From: Burkholderia sp. S171
GTDB lineage: Bacteria > Pseudomonadota > Gammaproteobacteria > Burkholderiales > Burkholderiaceae
Length of the DNA: 64,000 bases
NCBI RefSeq assembly: GCF_009766085.1
Contig: NZ_LMUF01000052.1
Span: forward strand, 22,994-86,993
Reading direction: 5' to 3'
This document shows positions 42,422 through 51,916 of this stretch, piece by piece. A program made the translations under genes and the position numbers. Position 1 is the stretch's first letter; each line of letters begins with the position of its first letter. The notes under the pieces were generated by a model. The model saw nothing but the letters and a program-made list of their open reading frames with translations, searched no databases and had not been told where the DNA came from.

Positions 42422-43639
42422 ATGAACCATCACAACGACATGCACAAACCACGGGCGTCGGCCGGTGAGACGCCAGCCAAGCCTGCTGCTGAGTCTGCCA
42501 CCCGGCGACGCTTCATGATGCCTCTGGCATTCGGCGCTATTGCTGCCGCGTTGCTCGTGATCGGCATTGTTCCGAGACTGCACGCCAGCACCGCGCTGAC
42601 CTCGCAAGCCGCTGCGCAACACGCGCTCAGTGTTTCGGTCATCAAGCCGCGCAGTGCCCCCGCCGTCCAGGAGCTCCTGCTGCCCGGCTCGGTGATGCCC
42701 TACGCCGATGCATCGATCTACGCCCGCACAAGCGGCTATCTCGAGCACTGGTACGCCGACATTGGCGCCAGGGTGAAGACAGGGCAAACGCTGGCCCTCA
42801 TCCAGACACCGGAGCTCGATGCACAGCTTCGCCAGGCTCGCGCCGACGAAGCAACGGCACAAGCCAATTTCAACTATGCCAATGTCAGCGCGCAACGCTG
42901 GCAGGACATGCTGAAGACACAGTCGGTCTCGCAACAGGACACCGACACCAAGGTCAGCGACATGCAGGCGAAACGGGCCATGCTGCAGTCCGCCCAAGCC
43001 AATGTGCAACGCCTGTCCGAGCTTGTGTCGTACGAAAAGGTAAGCGCGCCCTTCGACGGCGTGGTGACAGCGCGCAACGTGGACGTAGGCGCGCTGGTCA
43101 CGGCGGGCGGTTCGCCGGGTCTGTCCGCCATGCCCGGTGAACTCTTTCATGTGGAGCAGACGGATACGTTGCGAGTGTTCGTCGATGTGCCGCAAAACGA
43201 TGCGCCTTACGTCACGCCAGGCACCGAGGTTTATCTGAGTGTGCAGCAATACGCAGGCAGGCGTTTCGCCGCGAACGTCGCGCGCAATGCCGGTGCGATC
43301 GATCCGGTCAGCCGCACGCTGCACGTGGAAGTGGATGTCGACAACCGCGACGGAGCGCTGATGCCCGGGGCCTATGCACAGGTACATCTGGCGCTGCAGA
43401 ACGCCAGCCCCGCACTCGACTTGCCCGTGAGCGCGCTCCTGTTCAGACCCAATGGCGTGACCATTGCGGTTGTCGACAGTGCGGGTAAAACCGCCCTCAA
43501 GACCGTGACCGTCGGACGGGATTTCGGCACCCACGTAGAAGTCACGACCGGGCTCACGGCCACCGATCGCGTCATCGACAATCCGGGCGACGCCATCAGC
43601 CCGGGCGAGCCGGTGCAGATCGTTTCATCGGCCTCCTGA
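42422..43639 (+). CDS. RND periplasmic adaptor (membrane-fusion) protein
   Basis: 405 residues, 23 bp after the pump gene. N-terminal membrane anchor (~30-50), then biotinyl-lipoyl-like halves: LLPGSVMPYADASIYARTSGYLEHWYADIGARVKTGQTLALIQTPELDAQL, a coiled-coil hairpin (~115-190), YEKVSAPFDGVVTARNVDVGALV, then beta-barrel and membrane-proximal parts. A ~20-residue His/Asn-rich cytoplasmic start is unusual but short. Links pump and outer-membrane channel. Confidence 0.93.
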   Translation: MNHHNDMHKPRASAGETPAKPAAESATRRRFMMPLAFGAIAAALLVIGIVPRLHASTALTSQAAAQHALSVSVIKPRSAPAVQELLLPGSVMPYADASIYARTSGYLEHWYADIGARVKTGQTLALIQTPELDAQLRQARADEATAQANFNYANVSAQRWQDMLKTQSVSQQDTDTKVSDMQAKRAMLQSAQANVQRLSELVSYEKVSAPFDGVVTARNVDVGALVTAGGSPGLSAMPGELFHVEQTDTLRVFVDVPQNDAPYVTPGTEVYLSVQQYAGRRFAANVARNAGAIDPVSRTLHVEVDVDNRDGALMPGAYAQVHLALQNASPALDLPVSALLFRPNGVTIAVVDSAGKTALKTVTVGRDFGTHVEVTTGLTATDRVIDNPGDAISPGEPVQIVSSAS

Positions 43640-43650
43640 GGATCGTGCTC

Positions 43651-45105
43651 ATGCATACGTCACCCTACAGGTCACCCTTCGCCCTCGCCCGCACGACGTT
43701 AGTCCTCTGCCTGGGCATCGCACTCAGCGCTTGCTCCACCTTGCCGGCCTACCAGAAGCCGGACGTTTCCGTTCCCGCGCACTATGCCGGCGCCGCAGGT
43801 TGGGCGCTCGCCATGCCCGCCGATACCCAGCCGCGCGGCCCGTGGTGGACGGTCTTCGGCGACCCGCAGTTGAACGCGCTCGAAAGCCGTATCGATGTGT
43901 CTAACCAGACGGTGAAGAAAGCAGTCGCCCAATTGCAGCAGGCACGCGCATTAGTCGACTATCAGCGTGCCGGCTTCTTCCCGACCGTGACTGCTGGCGC
44001 TTCCGAGAGCCGGTTCCGTACATCGCAGAACGTGCAGGGCCATTCGCTCGCGGGCAAGACCATACCCGACTCTTCCACCGGCTTGAGCGCTTCGTGGGAG
44101 CCCGATCTGTTTGGCCGCGTGAAAGACGCGACCGTCAACGCACAAGCGAATGCGGCTGCAAGCGAGGGCGATCTTGCAGCGGTGCGCCTCTCGATGACCA
44201 GCGACCTGGCGGTAGATTACTTCGACCTGCGTTCACTCGATACCCAAAAAAAACTCCTCGACGACACCGTGAACGCCTATGCCGACGCACTGCGCATCCT
44301 GAACCAGCAACTGAAAAATGGCGCGATCGACGCCTCGGCGGTTGCGCTGGCCTCGACGCAACTGGAAAGTACGCGGACCCAAGACACGGATATCGACGTC
44401 CAGCGCGCGCAGCTTCAGCATGCGATTGCTACGTTGATCGGCGAACCGGCATCGACGTTTTCCATTGCAGCCAATCCGCAATCATTCGTTATGCCATCTA
44501 TTCCTCCCAACTTGCCTTCACAACTTCTGGAGCGCCGTCCCGATATCGCTGCCGCCGAACGACGCGTATTCGCGGCCAATGCGCAGATCGGCGAAGCGCA
44601 TGCCGCGTTCTTTCCCGATCTCGCGCTGTCGGCGAGCGCCGGACTTGAAAGCACTTTTTTTGCACCGTGGTTGACGGCCCCCAGCCTCTTCTGGTCCATT
44701 GGTCCGCAACTGGTGGGCACATTGTTCGACGGCGGCCGGCGCGATGCCTCTCTGAAGAGCGCCGACGCACAATACGACGCCTCGGTCGCCGATTACCGGC
44801 AGACCGTGCTCGTGGCGTTTCAACAGGTCGAGGACAACTTGTCGGCACTCCAGTCGCTTCAGAGCGAAGCGGCAAGCCAGCAACGCGCGACATCGGCGGT
44901 CGGGCTTGCATTGAAACTGACGACCAACCGGTTCCAGGCGGGCGCAGTGAGTTATCTCGACGTGGTGACAGCACAGACCATCGCGTTGACCAACCAGCGC
45001 ACTGCCGACCAGATCGATGCACGCAGGCTTGATGCAAGCGTGTTGTTATTGAAGGCGCTTGGCGGCGGTTGGCAAGGGCTTGCCTCCGCGCAAACGTCCG
45101 GGTGA
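43651..45105 (+). CDS. outer-membrane efflux channel lipoprotein (NodT/OprM family)
   Basis: 484 residues from the ATG at 43651, nine bases after TGAGGA. Signal peptide with lipobox LSAC (Cys ~27), STLPAYQKPDVSVPAHY at the mature start, GPWWTVFGDPQLNALESRI, and two repeats of outer-membrane efflux protein helices, each with LDTQKKLLDDTVNAYADALRI and ASVADYRQTVLVAFQQVEDNLSAL patterns. LLERRPDIAAAERRVFAANAQIGEAHAAFFPDLALSAS is the standard NodT signature. Third gene of the efflux operon. Confidence 0.94.
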   Translation: MHTSPYRSPFALARTTLVLCLGIALSACSTLPAYQKPDVSVPAHYAGAAGWALAMPADTQPRGPWWTVFGDPQLNALESRIDVSNQTVKKAVAQLQQARALVDYQRAGFFPTVTAGASESRFRTSQNVQGHSLAGKTIPDSSTGLSASWEPDLFGRVKDATVNAQANAAASEGDLAAVRLSMTSDLAVDYFDLRSLDTQKKLLDDTVNAYADALRILNQQLKNGAIDASAVALASTQLESTRTQDTDIDVQRAQLQHAIATLIGEPASTFSIAANPQSFVMPSIPPNLPSQLLERRPDIAAAERRVFAANAQIGEAHAAFFPDLALSASAGLESTFFAPWLTAPSLFWSIGPQLVGTLFDGGRRDASLKSADAQYDASVADYRQTVLVAFQQVEDNLSALQSLQSEAASQQRATSAVGLALKLTTNRFQAGAVSYLDVVTAQTIALTNQRTADQIDARRLDASVLLLKALGGGWQGLASAQTSG

Positions 45106-45157
45106 ACGCCTGCGCGGCGGTAGCAAGCAGTGGTCACGGTCTGGATTTATCGCCCGC

Positions 45158-45283
45158 TCAATGGGCGTGGTCATCGTGCTCTTGCGATTCGCGCCGGGAG
45201 TGCTTCCGTGCGTCGAAAATTCCCCAGATGGCAATCGCGAATCCAATCCCGAACCCGCAAGCCAACAACACATAAGTACTCAT
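45158..45283 (-). CDS. 41-residue single-span membrane protein
   Basis: ATG at 45283, six bases after AAGG, stop at 45158-45160. Residues 2-23 form one hydrophobic helix (STYVLLACGFGIGFAIAIWGIF), the rest is a charged His-rich tail (DARKHSRRESQEHDDHAH). Its size resembles small subunits such as CydX or CcoM, but the sequence does not match either as I know them. Convergent with the NodT gene. Believed because of the ribosome site and the clean helix-plus-tail architecture. Confidence 0.6.
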   Translation of the reverse strand: MSTYVLLACGFGIGFAIAIWGIFDARKHSRRESQEHDDHAH

Positions 45284-45484
45284 CTGCGACCTTAATAGGT
45301 GAAGCGACGCCTGGTGATGCGACCATCCGCTCATCCCGCCCGTAGCAGGTCGAACCGGCATGCCATGTAAGCATGAGTGCGCGCAGGCATCGCTGTCCCG
45401 CATAGTACCGATGCATCCTTTCAAAACCCATGCCATGCCCCACGCGCATGCGCACGCGTCACGCAGATGGGCCGTTTCCCAACG

Positions 45485-46192
45485 TCAGTCAGGCACGGGC
45501 ACGGTATCGAGCGCGGCCCAGCTAACGCTCGATACGCCCTTGTCCATGCTGAGCCGGCTCGCGACGGCTTCAACCTTTGATTGATATTTCGGATGTGTTT
45601 CGAGCGTTGCGATCACTTCGACTCGCTGCGAATCGTCGTCGAGATCCGTGCTGCTCAGTCCCTGGAACGACAGCGGCGCGGACACCATCGAGTTGGTGAT
45701 CAATGCCCGGATATTCACTTCGTCTTCCGCGCGGCAGACGACCGTCAGCACGTATTTGCGCACGAGGTCGGCGGAAGCCACCGGCGCGGTATTGATTGCG
45801 CGCCCGATCTCACGCAGCACGGTATTGGTGAAGAGGATCACCAAGGTTCCCGCGATGGCGGGTCCATAGTGTGACGCTCCGCAAAGAACGCCGACGGCTG
45901 CGGAGCACCACAACGTGGCTGCCGTGTTGATCCCCTGGATTGCCCCCTGATCGCGCATGATGACGCCGCCACCCAGGAACCCCACGCCGGACACCACATA
46001 CGCCGCCATTTGAGCCACGGTTGACGTTCCGTTTCCCGTCAGGGTGCCAAGGATCACAAACAGGCAGGCGCCGCTGGTCACCAGCGTGATGGTGCGCAGC
46101 CCAGCCGTTCGCTGCCGCATCTGTCTTTCCAGACCGATGGCGATACCGCAAGACAAAGCAGCTAGCAGGGGAAGAATGTACTCATAGATCAT
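45485..46192 (-). CDS. MgtC/SapB family membrane protein
   Basis: 235 residues from the ATG at 46192; upstream in-frame codons to 46330 look noncoding. Four to five N-terminal helices with the MgtC pattern ALSCGIAIGLERQMRQRTAGLRTITLVTSGACLFVILG and VVSGVGFLGGGVIMRDQGAIQGINTAATLWCSAAVGVLCG; then a C-terminal ACT-like cytosolic domain (residues ~145-235), found in the longer MgtC subgroup. MgtC-class proteins support growth at low magnesium and in macrophages by affecting ATP synthase and membrane potential. A 21-codon ORF lies ~520 bp upstream in the same direction. Confidence 0.9.
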   Translation of the reverse strand: MIYEYILPLLAALSCGIAIGLERQMRQRTAGLRTITLVTSGACLFVILGTLTGNGTSTVAQMAAYVVSGVGFLGGGVIMRDQGAIQGINTAATLWCSAAVGVLCGASHYGPAIAGTLVILFTNTVLREIGRAINTAPVASADLVRKYVLTVVCRAEDEVNIRALITNSMVSAPLSFQGLSSTDLDDDSQRVEVIATLETHPKYQSKVEAVASRLSMDKGVSSVSWAALDTVPVPD

Positions 46193-47323
46193 AAAACGGT
46201 TCTTTGAATTGTAGTGTTCGCATGCATTGCTTGAGGATGACCGATCAAGCACTCTCAATGGCCGCGCCAGCGCACTGCCGGCGCGGCTCACCGTATTGTC
46301 TGCGTGTGACAGTCCGATGACAGCAGGCAAACTGCTCTGTTGAACAAATGCTGGCGGCAGGATTCCACACGTAAATCATGCTGTGGAGATCACACACCGG
46401 TGCTCACGATCGGCCCGTCAATAACAAGCATGCTAAGTGACGCGTTCGCTTTTAATCGCACAGGCGTATGGCGGTATAACAACCGCTATTTCATTGGATT
46501 TGCCATAGCGCGCGCGAGCACCCACGCTACGCGTGCGGCTGAAGTCGGGCGAGGTGGCACCGTGCGGGTGGCGCGATTGCTGAACAAGCGGACGTGACGA
46601 AACAAGCAGTCCAAAGTACAGGGTGATTCTCCAGGCGGATGGCTTGTTCGCTAAAGAAAAATGCCAGCAGCACAGAGATCGAGCGCGCGGGCGCGCGTCG
46701 AAGCAGGTCTACTCGCTTTCCTTAAGCAAGGTGATAGTCATAGGGCTTAAGGGATAACTGTCACTGTCCGTCATAACGGCTCCTTTTAATGCTGAGGACG
46801 CAATTGATACACGCCCGGTATGCACGTGTTGATGCATGCCGCACCGGTTCTTCATCAGAAGACAGCTACGAGCAAAAGCGGCCGCGACTATGAGCTCGCG
46901 GCAAGCCACCGTTCAGGCGCAGAGAACTGCTGCGGCCGATTAGCACTAATAGGAATGCACGGAAAAGTACTGCGACGCGCACCATTTGCCTGCTGGCAAG
47001 ACGGCGGCTAGGAATTCAAGCACGGAGTCCTGCCGGTCAGGCAGCTAAACAATCCAAGGGTCGACGACTACAAGTGTCCAAGGCATTAGCCCGATTGATG
47101 ACGATGGCCGAATTTTAGGCAGCCGCTAAATGACAAGTCAACAGTATTCGCTAGCCAGAGCAGAAATAAGCAACTGGCTGTTGTCTGCCTCTTCGAACTC
47201 TCCGGTAAAACACGCAACGCACGGCGCATAAGCTGGCGGTTGGAAATATGAAAGTTTGAAGAAAGACCTTGGCGATATCGAGCGTAACGAGGCAGCCGCT
47301 ATTTTTATCAAGCGTTGTTGCCG
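46193..47323. other. long region upstream of mgtC-like gene
   Basis: About 1.1 kb between minus-strand genes. The only supported item is the 21-codon ORF at 46709-46774. A plus-strand 85-codon frame at 46340-46597 lacks a ribosome site. The space is long enough for an independently regulated leader. Confidence 0.5.
46709..46774 (-). CDS. 21-codon leader-like ORF upstream of mgtC
   Basis: ATG at 46774, six bases after AAAAGGAGC, then 21 codons and TAG. The peptide begins MTDSDSYPLSPM, i.e. acidic residues and prolines near the start, and ends KESE. Enteric mgtA and mgtC leaders encode short peptides whose acidic/proline stretches make translation sensitive to magnesium or proline. A comparable role here is inference from content and from its position on the same strand as the mgtC-like gene. 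Confidence 0.45.
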   Translation of the reverse strand: MTDSDSYPLSPMTITLLKESE

Positions 47324-48799
47324 CTAACCAATTTCGCTGGCGAGCCGTCCAAGCCGCTGCAATGCGTCGTCGACGGTTTGATCGAATGGTTGGGGACAGC
47401 TCAAACGAATGAACGAAGCGAAGCGCTGTGAATTGGAAAATATGGTCCCGGGCGCAATGCGAATGCCCTGCGTCAGCGCCTCTTCGAAAAGCCGGCCCGA
47501 ATCCGTACCGGCCGGCAGCTCTACCCAAAGTACTACGCCGCCAACCGGCACGCTAAGCCGCGTACCGGAAGGGAAATAACGCGCGATAGCATTGGCAGTA
47601 GCGTCCCGCTGCGTCCGCAAACGCTCGCGCAACTGAAACAGATGCCGGTCGTACGCGCCTGACCCGATGAATTCCGCGGCAACGAGCTGAGACAGGCTTT
47701 CGTTGTTCCGGCTCTGTGCATACTTGAGCATCTTGACGCGCGCGTGCCATCGTCCCGACGACATCCACCCTAGCCTCAATCCCGGTGCCAGGACCTTATT
47801 CAACGACGCGCAATGAATCACGCCGCCGTCGCGATCCCATGCCTTTACAGGCTTGTTCTGCCCAGCGTCATCAAGCAACTCCCTATACGGCTCATCCTCG
47901 ATCACCGCAACCTTATGCCGCGCGCAAAGCCGGACGAGTTCAGCCTTTCGTTCGTTGGGCATCACGCTACCCAGCGGATTCTGCAGATGCGGCACGACAA
48001 CCACGGCCTTGATGTTCCCGTAGGCAAGCAGTGCCATTTCCAGTGCTTCGAGTGACATCCCGGTTGTCGGGCTGGTGGAAATCTCGAGCGCGCGCAAACC
48101 CAGGCTCTCGATAATCTGCAACAAGCCGAAAAACGCCGGGGATTCTATCGCTACCGTATCGCCTGCCTGAGTGACTGCACGCAGCGCCAGGTTCACCGCT
48201 TCCACCCCGCCGGTCGTGGCAATCACTTCATCGGGCGAAAGCGTCATCCCCGCCGAAAGAGCCCGTTTTGCAATCGCTTGCCGAAGCACGGCACCAGCTG
48301 TTTCTCCTCCGGCTTCTGTCAGCAGCGTCGGCTGGTGTCGCAGGATTTTTATTGTCAGCGCTTGCAGCCGTGCAGTCGGGTACAGCGACGCCGCGGCCGT
48401 TGCTCCAGCCAGGTTTAGCGCTTCGGGAAACCGTTGGGCTTGCGCGATCACTTTCGAAATGGATTCGTGCAGACCGACGAACTGCGCCTCCATGGGAACA
48501 GATGGGTTGTCCGGTTCATCGACACTCGGTAAGGCCGGCGCCGTCCGCCGGCGAACGAAGTATCCGGAGCGTGGTTTGGCTTGCAGCCAGCCTGCGTCCT
48601 CGAGTCGCCGGAAGACCTGCAGCGCCGTCGAGAGGCTGACCTGGTGCCGCTGCATCAACACCCGGACCGACGGCATGCGATCGCCCGGGACGAGCGTCCC
48701 TGAGGCGATCACGCGGCGGTAGTGCTCGGCGAGCCGCTCGTACAGCGGCTCGCCCGCCATGGGCAGGTCGCGCGGCGGTGTTTCAAGGGACATGGTCAT
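47324..48799 (-). CDS. MocR/GntR-type regulator with aminotransferase domain
   Basis: 491 residues. N-terminal GntR winged helix (residues ~18-85, YERLAEHYRRVIASGTLVPGDRMPSVRVLMQRHQVSLSTALQVFRRLEDAGWL). A fold-type-I aminotransferase domain follows with the PLP lysine in CASLNKVLAPGLRLGWM (~340), AVIEDEPYRELLDD and GGVVLWVELPAG. MocR proteins use PLP as a cofactor to sense amino-acid or vitamin-B6-related ligands. Divergent from the DUF2917-like gene; target genes unknown. Confidence 0.92.
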   Translation of the reverse strand: MTMSLETPPRDLPMAGEPLYERLAEHYRRVIASGTLVPGDRMPSVRVLMQRHQVSLSTALQVFRRLEDAGWLQAKPRSGYFVRRRTAPALPSVDEPDNPSVPMEAQFVGLHESISKVIAQAQRFPEALNLAGATAAASLYPTARLQALTIKILRHQPTLLTEAGGETAGAVLRQAIAKRALSAGMTLSPDEVIATTGGVEAVNLALRAVTQAGDTVAIESPAFFGLLQIIESLGLRALEISTSPTTGMSLEALEMALLAYGNIKAVVVVPHLQNPLGSVMPNERKAELVRLCARHKVAVIEDEPYRELLDDAGQNKPVKAWDRDGGVIHCASLNKVLAPGLRLGWMSSGRWHARVKMLKYAQSRNNESLSQLVAAEFIGSGAYDRHLFQLRERLRTQRDATANAIARYFPSGTRLSVPVGGVVLWVELPAGTDSGRLFEEALTQGIRIAPGTIFSNSQRFASFIRLSCPQPFDQTVDDALQRLGRLASEIG

Positions 48800-49012
48800 T
48801 GTGCAGATGCTGCGGGTAATCCGTCGTTCGCGCCAGATACAGACGCCGGGAGATTGGACGGAAACAGATGGGCCATTGCGAATCTGTTGCGCAGCAGATT
48901 GTACCGCGCTGAATCTGTCGCCAAGCGAGGCACGTCACTAAGCTTGAGCTGTACTTAAGCCCTCTTGGTAGAGGGTTTGACATCAATCCAGACAACCGAA
49001 AAAGGTGCCCTC

Positions 49013-49375
49013 ATGCAAGCAATCAGGCAATGTTTCTACCCGGGGAAATTTCATGCCCAACATCAGCGCGCCGGAACGCAGGTTGTCGCCATCGATGGCG
49101 CGCTTCGATTGACCTACCGTGATCCTGCTTTGGACTGGCTTTTGAATGTGACGTCTCCCATCGCAGTCGACATCGAGGAAGGGGGATGCCATGTGCTCCC
49201 CTACGACACGTTCGTGGAAATCGAAGCGGTCGGATTTTCAGCGGTCAACGGGCTTGTCAGCGTGCCCGGGAGACGATCGGCCGTCATTGCGGTTATCGGC
49301 AAAGGGATCGCATGGTTTGAATCTCATGTGCGCGCTAACGGTCAAAGATCGGCCAAGCGGAAAATACAGGGCTAA
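49013..49375 (+). CDS. DUF2917-like small protein
   Basis: 120 residues from the ATG at 49013, preceded by AAAGG; an upstream start at 48965 is less likely. The stretch DPALDWLLNVTSPIAVDIEEGGCHVLPYDTFVEIEAVG resembles the RmlC-like small DUF2917 proteins, which may belong to the cupin superfamily. Divergent from the MocR gene, so it may be its target. No signal peptide. Function not known. Confidence 0.55.
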   Translation: MQAIRQCFYPGKFHAQHQRAGTQVVAIDGALRLTYRDPALDWLLNVTSPIAVDIEEGGCHVLPYDTFVEIEAVGFSAVNGLVSVPGRRSAVIAVIGKGIAWFESHVRANGQRSAKRKIQG

Positions 49376-49387
49376 TGGCGGTGCCGA

Positions 49388-49849
49388 TTAAACGTCCTTC
49401 CACTGGCGATAAGTCGCGGCCTGACCGCAATAGGTCCCCTCGCGATTGACCAGGTTCCAGACCGTCACGTTCTCGATCCAGAAGCGTCTTCCCGACTTGG
49501 CTATGCGAAGCCCACGGTATCCGCTTGCATATCCTTTGGTTCGCACCGATTCCAGCAAACCGTCACGCTCCTCGCGGTTAGGATGTTCCGCCGACAACCG
49601 GGAACGCAGCGCCGTCATTTCGTCCCACGAGTATTCGAAACATCGCTGCGCTGCCCGGTTTGCGTAGACAAACCGCGGGTCGGCGTCCGTGTTGTGCGCG
49701 ACAACACAAAATGGCGCGTCTTCGTATAACCATCGCGCGGCATCGTCCTGCAAGACTTCCGCATCGAGCAACGGCGTACCCACTATCCGGCGATGGCTGT
49801 CCGTCAGCAGGTCGCAGAAGTGGGGGTCGAGGGCGAGTGACATCGTCAT
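49388..49849 (-). CDS. MEKHLA domain protein (PAS-like)
   Basis: 153 residues. MEKHLA/PAS-like fold: LTDSHRRIVGTPLLD near residue 15, WLYEDAPFCVVAHNTDADPRFVYANRAAQRCFEYSWDEM in the middle, and SGYRGLRIAKSGRRFWIENVTVWNLV near the C-terminus. It is a stand-alone domain with no output partner attached. Such proteins are probably ligand sensors; the ligand is unknown. Convergent with the DUF2917-like gene, whose stop lies 12 bp away. Confidence 0.85.
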   Translation of the reverse strand: MTMSLALDPHFCDLLTDSHRRIVGTPLLDAEVLQDDAARWLYEDAPFCVVAHNTDADPRFVYANRAAQRCFEYSWDEMTALRSRLSAEHPNREERDGLLESVRTKGYASGYRGLRIAKSGRRFWIENVTVWNLVNREGTYCGQAATYRQWKDV

Positions 49850-49980
49850 GGGTCGAGTCTTGAGAGTTTGAGAGTTTAGGATTTCGGGCTACGATGGTAC
49901 CGCGCCATACAAAATCCTGTCTCCGCGAAAGTAGGCGACATCCATTTTTCGAATGCTTGTTCGCGCGTCATTGCATGTGG

Positions 49981-50397
49981 CTAAGCCAGGGCCGCGCTTA
50001 GCAACATCGGCATTGGCTTCAGCGGAGCGATCAGGTTCGGGACGACTTTATAGTCTAGTTCAAGCGTCTTTGTCACGTCCTGATAGTCCACCCATACGCC
50101 GCTCGCGGGGTCTTCCCACACAACCGCCTTCAGCGGTAGCTCAAGCGCTGCGTGCGGATTGGCTTCCATGACTGGCGTACCTGCTTTTGGATTGCCGAAC
50201 AGAAGGAGCCGTGTGGGTCTTAAGCTTATGCCACTCTTCGCAGCGGCGTCGCTCTGGTCGATATCGGCGAAGAGTGTCACGCCGCGCTCGGCCAGCGCTG
50301 CCTTGATCCGGGTAACGGTCGCCTCGAAGTTGTATTTGCTTCGCAGCGTAACGACCGAGGAGGGGCAGGGTGCCGCGGTGTCAGTTTGTTCGGGCAT
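49981..50397 (-). CDS. DUF302 family protein
   Basis: 138 residues with the DUF302 pattern: KYNFEATVTRIKAALAERGVTLFADIDQSDAA, RPTRLLLFGNPKAGTPVMEANPHAALELPLKAVVWED and VWVDYQDVTKTL. Cytoplasmic small alpha/beta protein. DUF302 members are widespread, sometimes fused to heme or metal domains, but no reaction is established. Monocistronic here. Confidence 0.92.
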   Translation of the reverse strand: MPEQTDTAAPCPSSVVTLRSKYNFEATVTRIKAALAERGVTLFADIDQSDAAAKSGISLRPTRLLLFGNPKAGTPVMEANPHAALELPLKAVVWEDPASGVWVDYQDVTKTLELDYKVVPNLIAPLKPMPMLLSAALA

Positions 50398-50869
50398 GGT
50401 GGGTGTCGTCCAGAAAGTGAAATATCGAGCATGTTTTTCATGCTACCCGTGTCAACGTCTCTCTATAATGCGCCGCGCCAGCGGAGACGTGAAGAACGTC
50501 GCGTTCGGAGTCGACTCGGCTGACGCCTATGCAGCAGCCACCGCCCTCGGCATTGACGCAGTGATGACGGGCTCACCGCGCGGCATGCGCATCGAAAAGC
50601 AATCGCAGTGGCAAAACAAGCGCAGACGCGACGAACTGCGCGGTCGCAGAGTAGCTTACTCAAGCGCCGGGCATTGGCAGCAAGCCCTGCTCTATGGCAT
50701 TCTTACGCCATGTCTGCAATCAACCCGGCTACTGCTCATACCTGGTGTCGCTCCTGAAGGAGCGGCACTGTCACGTGTTTTTCAATGACCATGACCGCCG
50801 CAGTCCGGCCGACATGGTTGTATCTCCCGGTTCGCTCGTGCTGCGATGGTCCTCCAAGAGAATCCGTTC
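50398..50869. other. intergenic stretch upstream of trpS
   Basis: About 470 bp. Holds the weak GDPD-like fragment at 50480-50590 and presumably the trpS promoter. No clear Trp-attenuator was seen. Confidence 0.4.
50468..50590 (+). pseudogene. possible glycerophosphodiesterase C-terminal remnant
   Basis: The plus-strand frame reads VAFGVDSADAYAAATALGIDAVMTGSPRGMRIE, close in pattern to the last helix-strand of glycerophosphodiester phosphodiesterases (...V-x-x-x-x-A-x-x-A-L-G-V-D-G-I-x-T-D-x-P). No barrel core precedes it and the match is short, so this is a weak call that could be chance. Confidence 0.25.
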
Positions 50870-51916
50870 ATGCACGATATTCACGACACCCCGTCATCCG
50901 CACCTCGCCTCACCGTACTGACCGGTGACCGCCCGACCGGGCCGCTGCATCTGGGCCATTATGTCGGCTCGCTGAAAACCCGGTTGGCGCTTCAGGAAAC
51001 ACACACGCAATACCTCCTCGTGGCCGATACCCAAGCCATGACCGACAACGCTCATGATCCGGACAAAGTGCGTCGCAATGTACTGGAAGTGGCGCTGGAC
51101 TATCTGGCTGTCGGTATCGATCCGGACAAGAGCACCATCGCCGTCCAGTCTGCTCTGCCGGCGCTTGCCGAATTGACCCTCCTCTACCTGAACTTTGTCA
51201 CGGTTGCGCGTCTCGAACGTAACCCGACGATCAAGGAAGAGATTCAGGCACGCGGCTTTGGCCGCGACATTCCGGCGGGCTTTTTATGCTATCCCGTGGC
51301 GCAGGCCGCCGATATCACCGGGTTCAAGGCTCATGTTGTTCCGGTAGGAGAGGACCAGGCGCCTCTGATCGAACAGACAAATGAAATCGTTCGCCGCATC
51401 AACCGGCAAGCAGGCGTCGATGTTCTGCCGGAAGCCGAGGCATTGATTCCGACAATGGGCCGCCTTCCCGGTGTCGACGGCAAAGCCAAGATGAGCAAAT
51501 CGCAGAACAACTCGATAGCGCTCTCTTCCTCGCCCGACGCTATACGCGAAGCGGTGAAACGCATGTACACCGATCCGAACCATCTGCGCGCAGCTGATCC
51601 GGGGACCGTAGAAGGCAACATGGTCTTTACGTACCTGGACGTATTCGACGACGACCGCGCCGAGGTGGAGCGTCTGAAAGCAGCGTATCGCGCAGGAGGC
51701 CTTGGCGACATGGCGCTCAAGCACAGGCTGGAGGATAAGCTTCAGGCACTGATTGCGCCCATACGGGAACGGCGGGAACGATTCGCCCAAGACCCGGGAT
51801 ACGTCTTTAGTGTGCTTAGGGAGGGCACCGAGCGCGCCAAGGCTATCACGCAGCAAACGCTGGATGAGGTGCGCAAGGCGCTAGGGACATTTACCTTCGA
51901 TTCGGTAAGCTCTTAG
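50870..51916 (+). CDS. trpS: tryptophanyl-tRNA synthetase
   Basis: 348 residues from the ATG at 50870. Class I synthetase: HIGH-type motif RPTGPLHLGHYVGSL (residues ~21-35) and KMSKS as GKAKMSKSQ (~204-211); QYLLVADTQAMTD and VPVGEDQAPLIEQTNEIVRRIN line the tryptophan/AMP site. The length fits the bacterial short TrpRS. A typical Burkholderia genome may carry one or two; I cannot tell whether this is the housekeeping or an additional, resistant copy. The RBS is weak (AAGAGAAT). Confidence 0.93.
   Translation: MHDIHDTPSSAPRLTVLTGDRPTGPLHLGHYVGSLKTRLALQETHTQYLLVADTQAMTDNAHDPDKVRRNVLEVALDYLAVGIDPDKSTIAVQSALPALAELTLLYLNFVTVARLERNPTIKEEIQARGFGRDIPAGFLCYPVAQAADITGFKAHVVPVGEDQAPLIEQTNEIVRRINRQAGVDVLPEAEALIPTMGRLPGVDGKAKMSKSQNNSIALSSSPDAIREAVKRMYTDPNHLRAADPGTVEGNMVFTYLDVFDDDRAEVERLKAAYRAGGLGDMALKHRLEDKLQALIAPIRERRERFAQDPGYVFSVLREGTERAKAITQQTLDEVRKALGTFTFDSVSS

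Noticed and set aside
46340..46597. 85-codon plus-strand ORF upstream of mgtC
   Set aside because: No ribosome site, no recognisable features; region looks noncoding.
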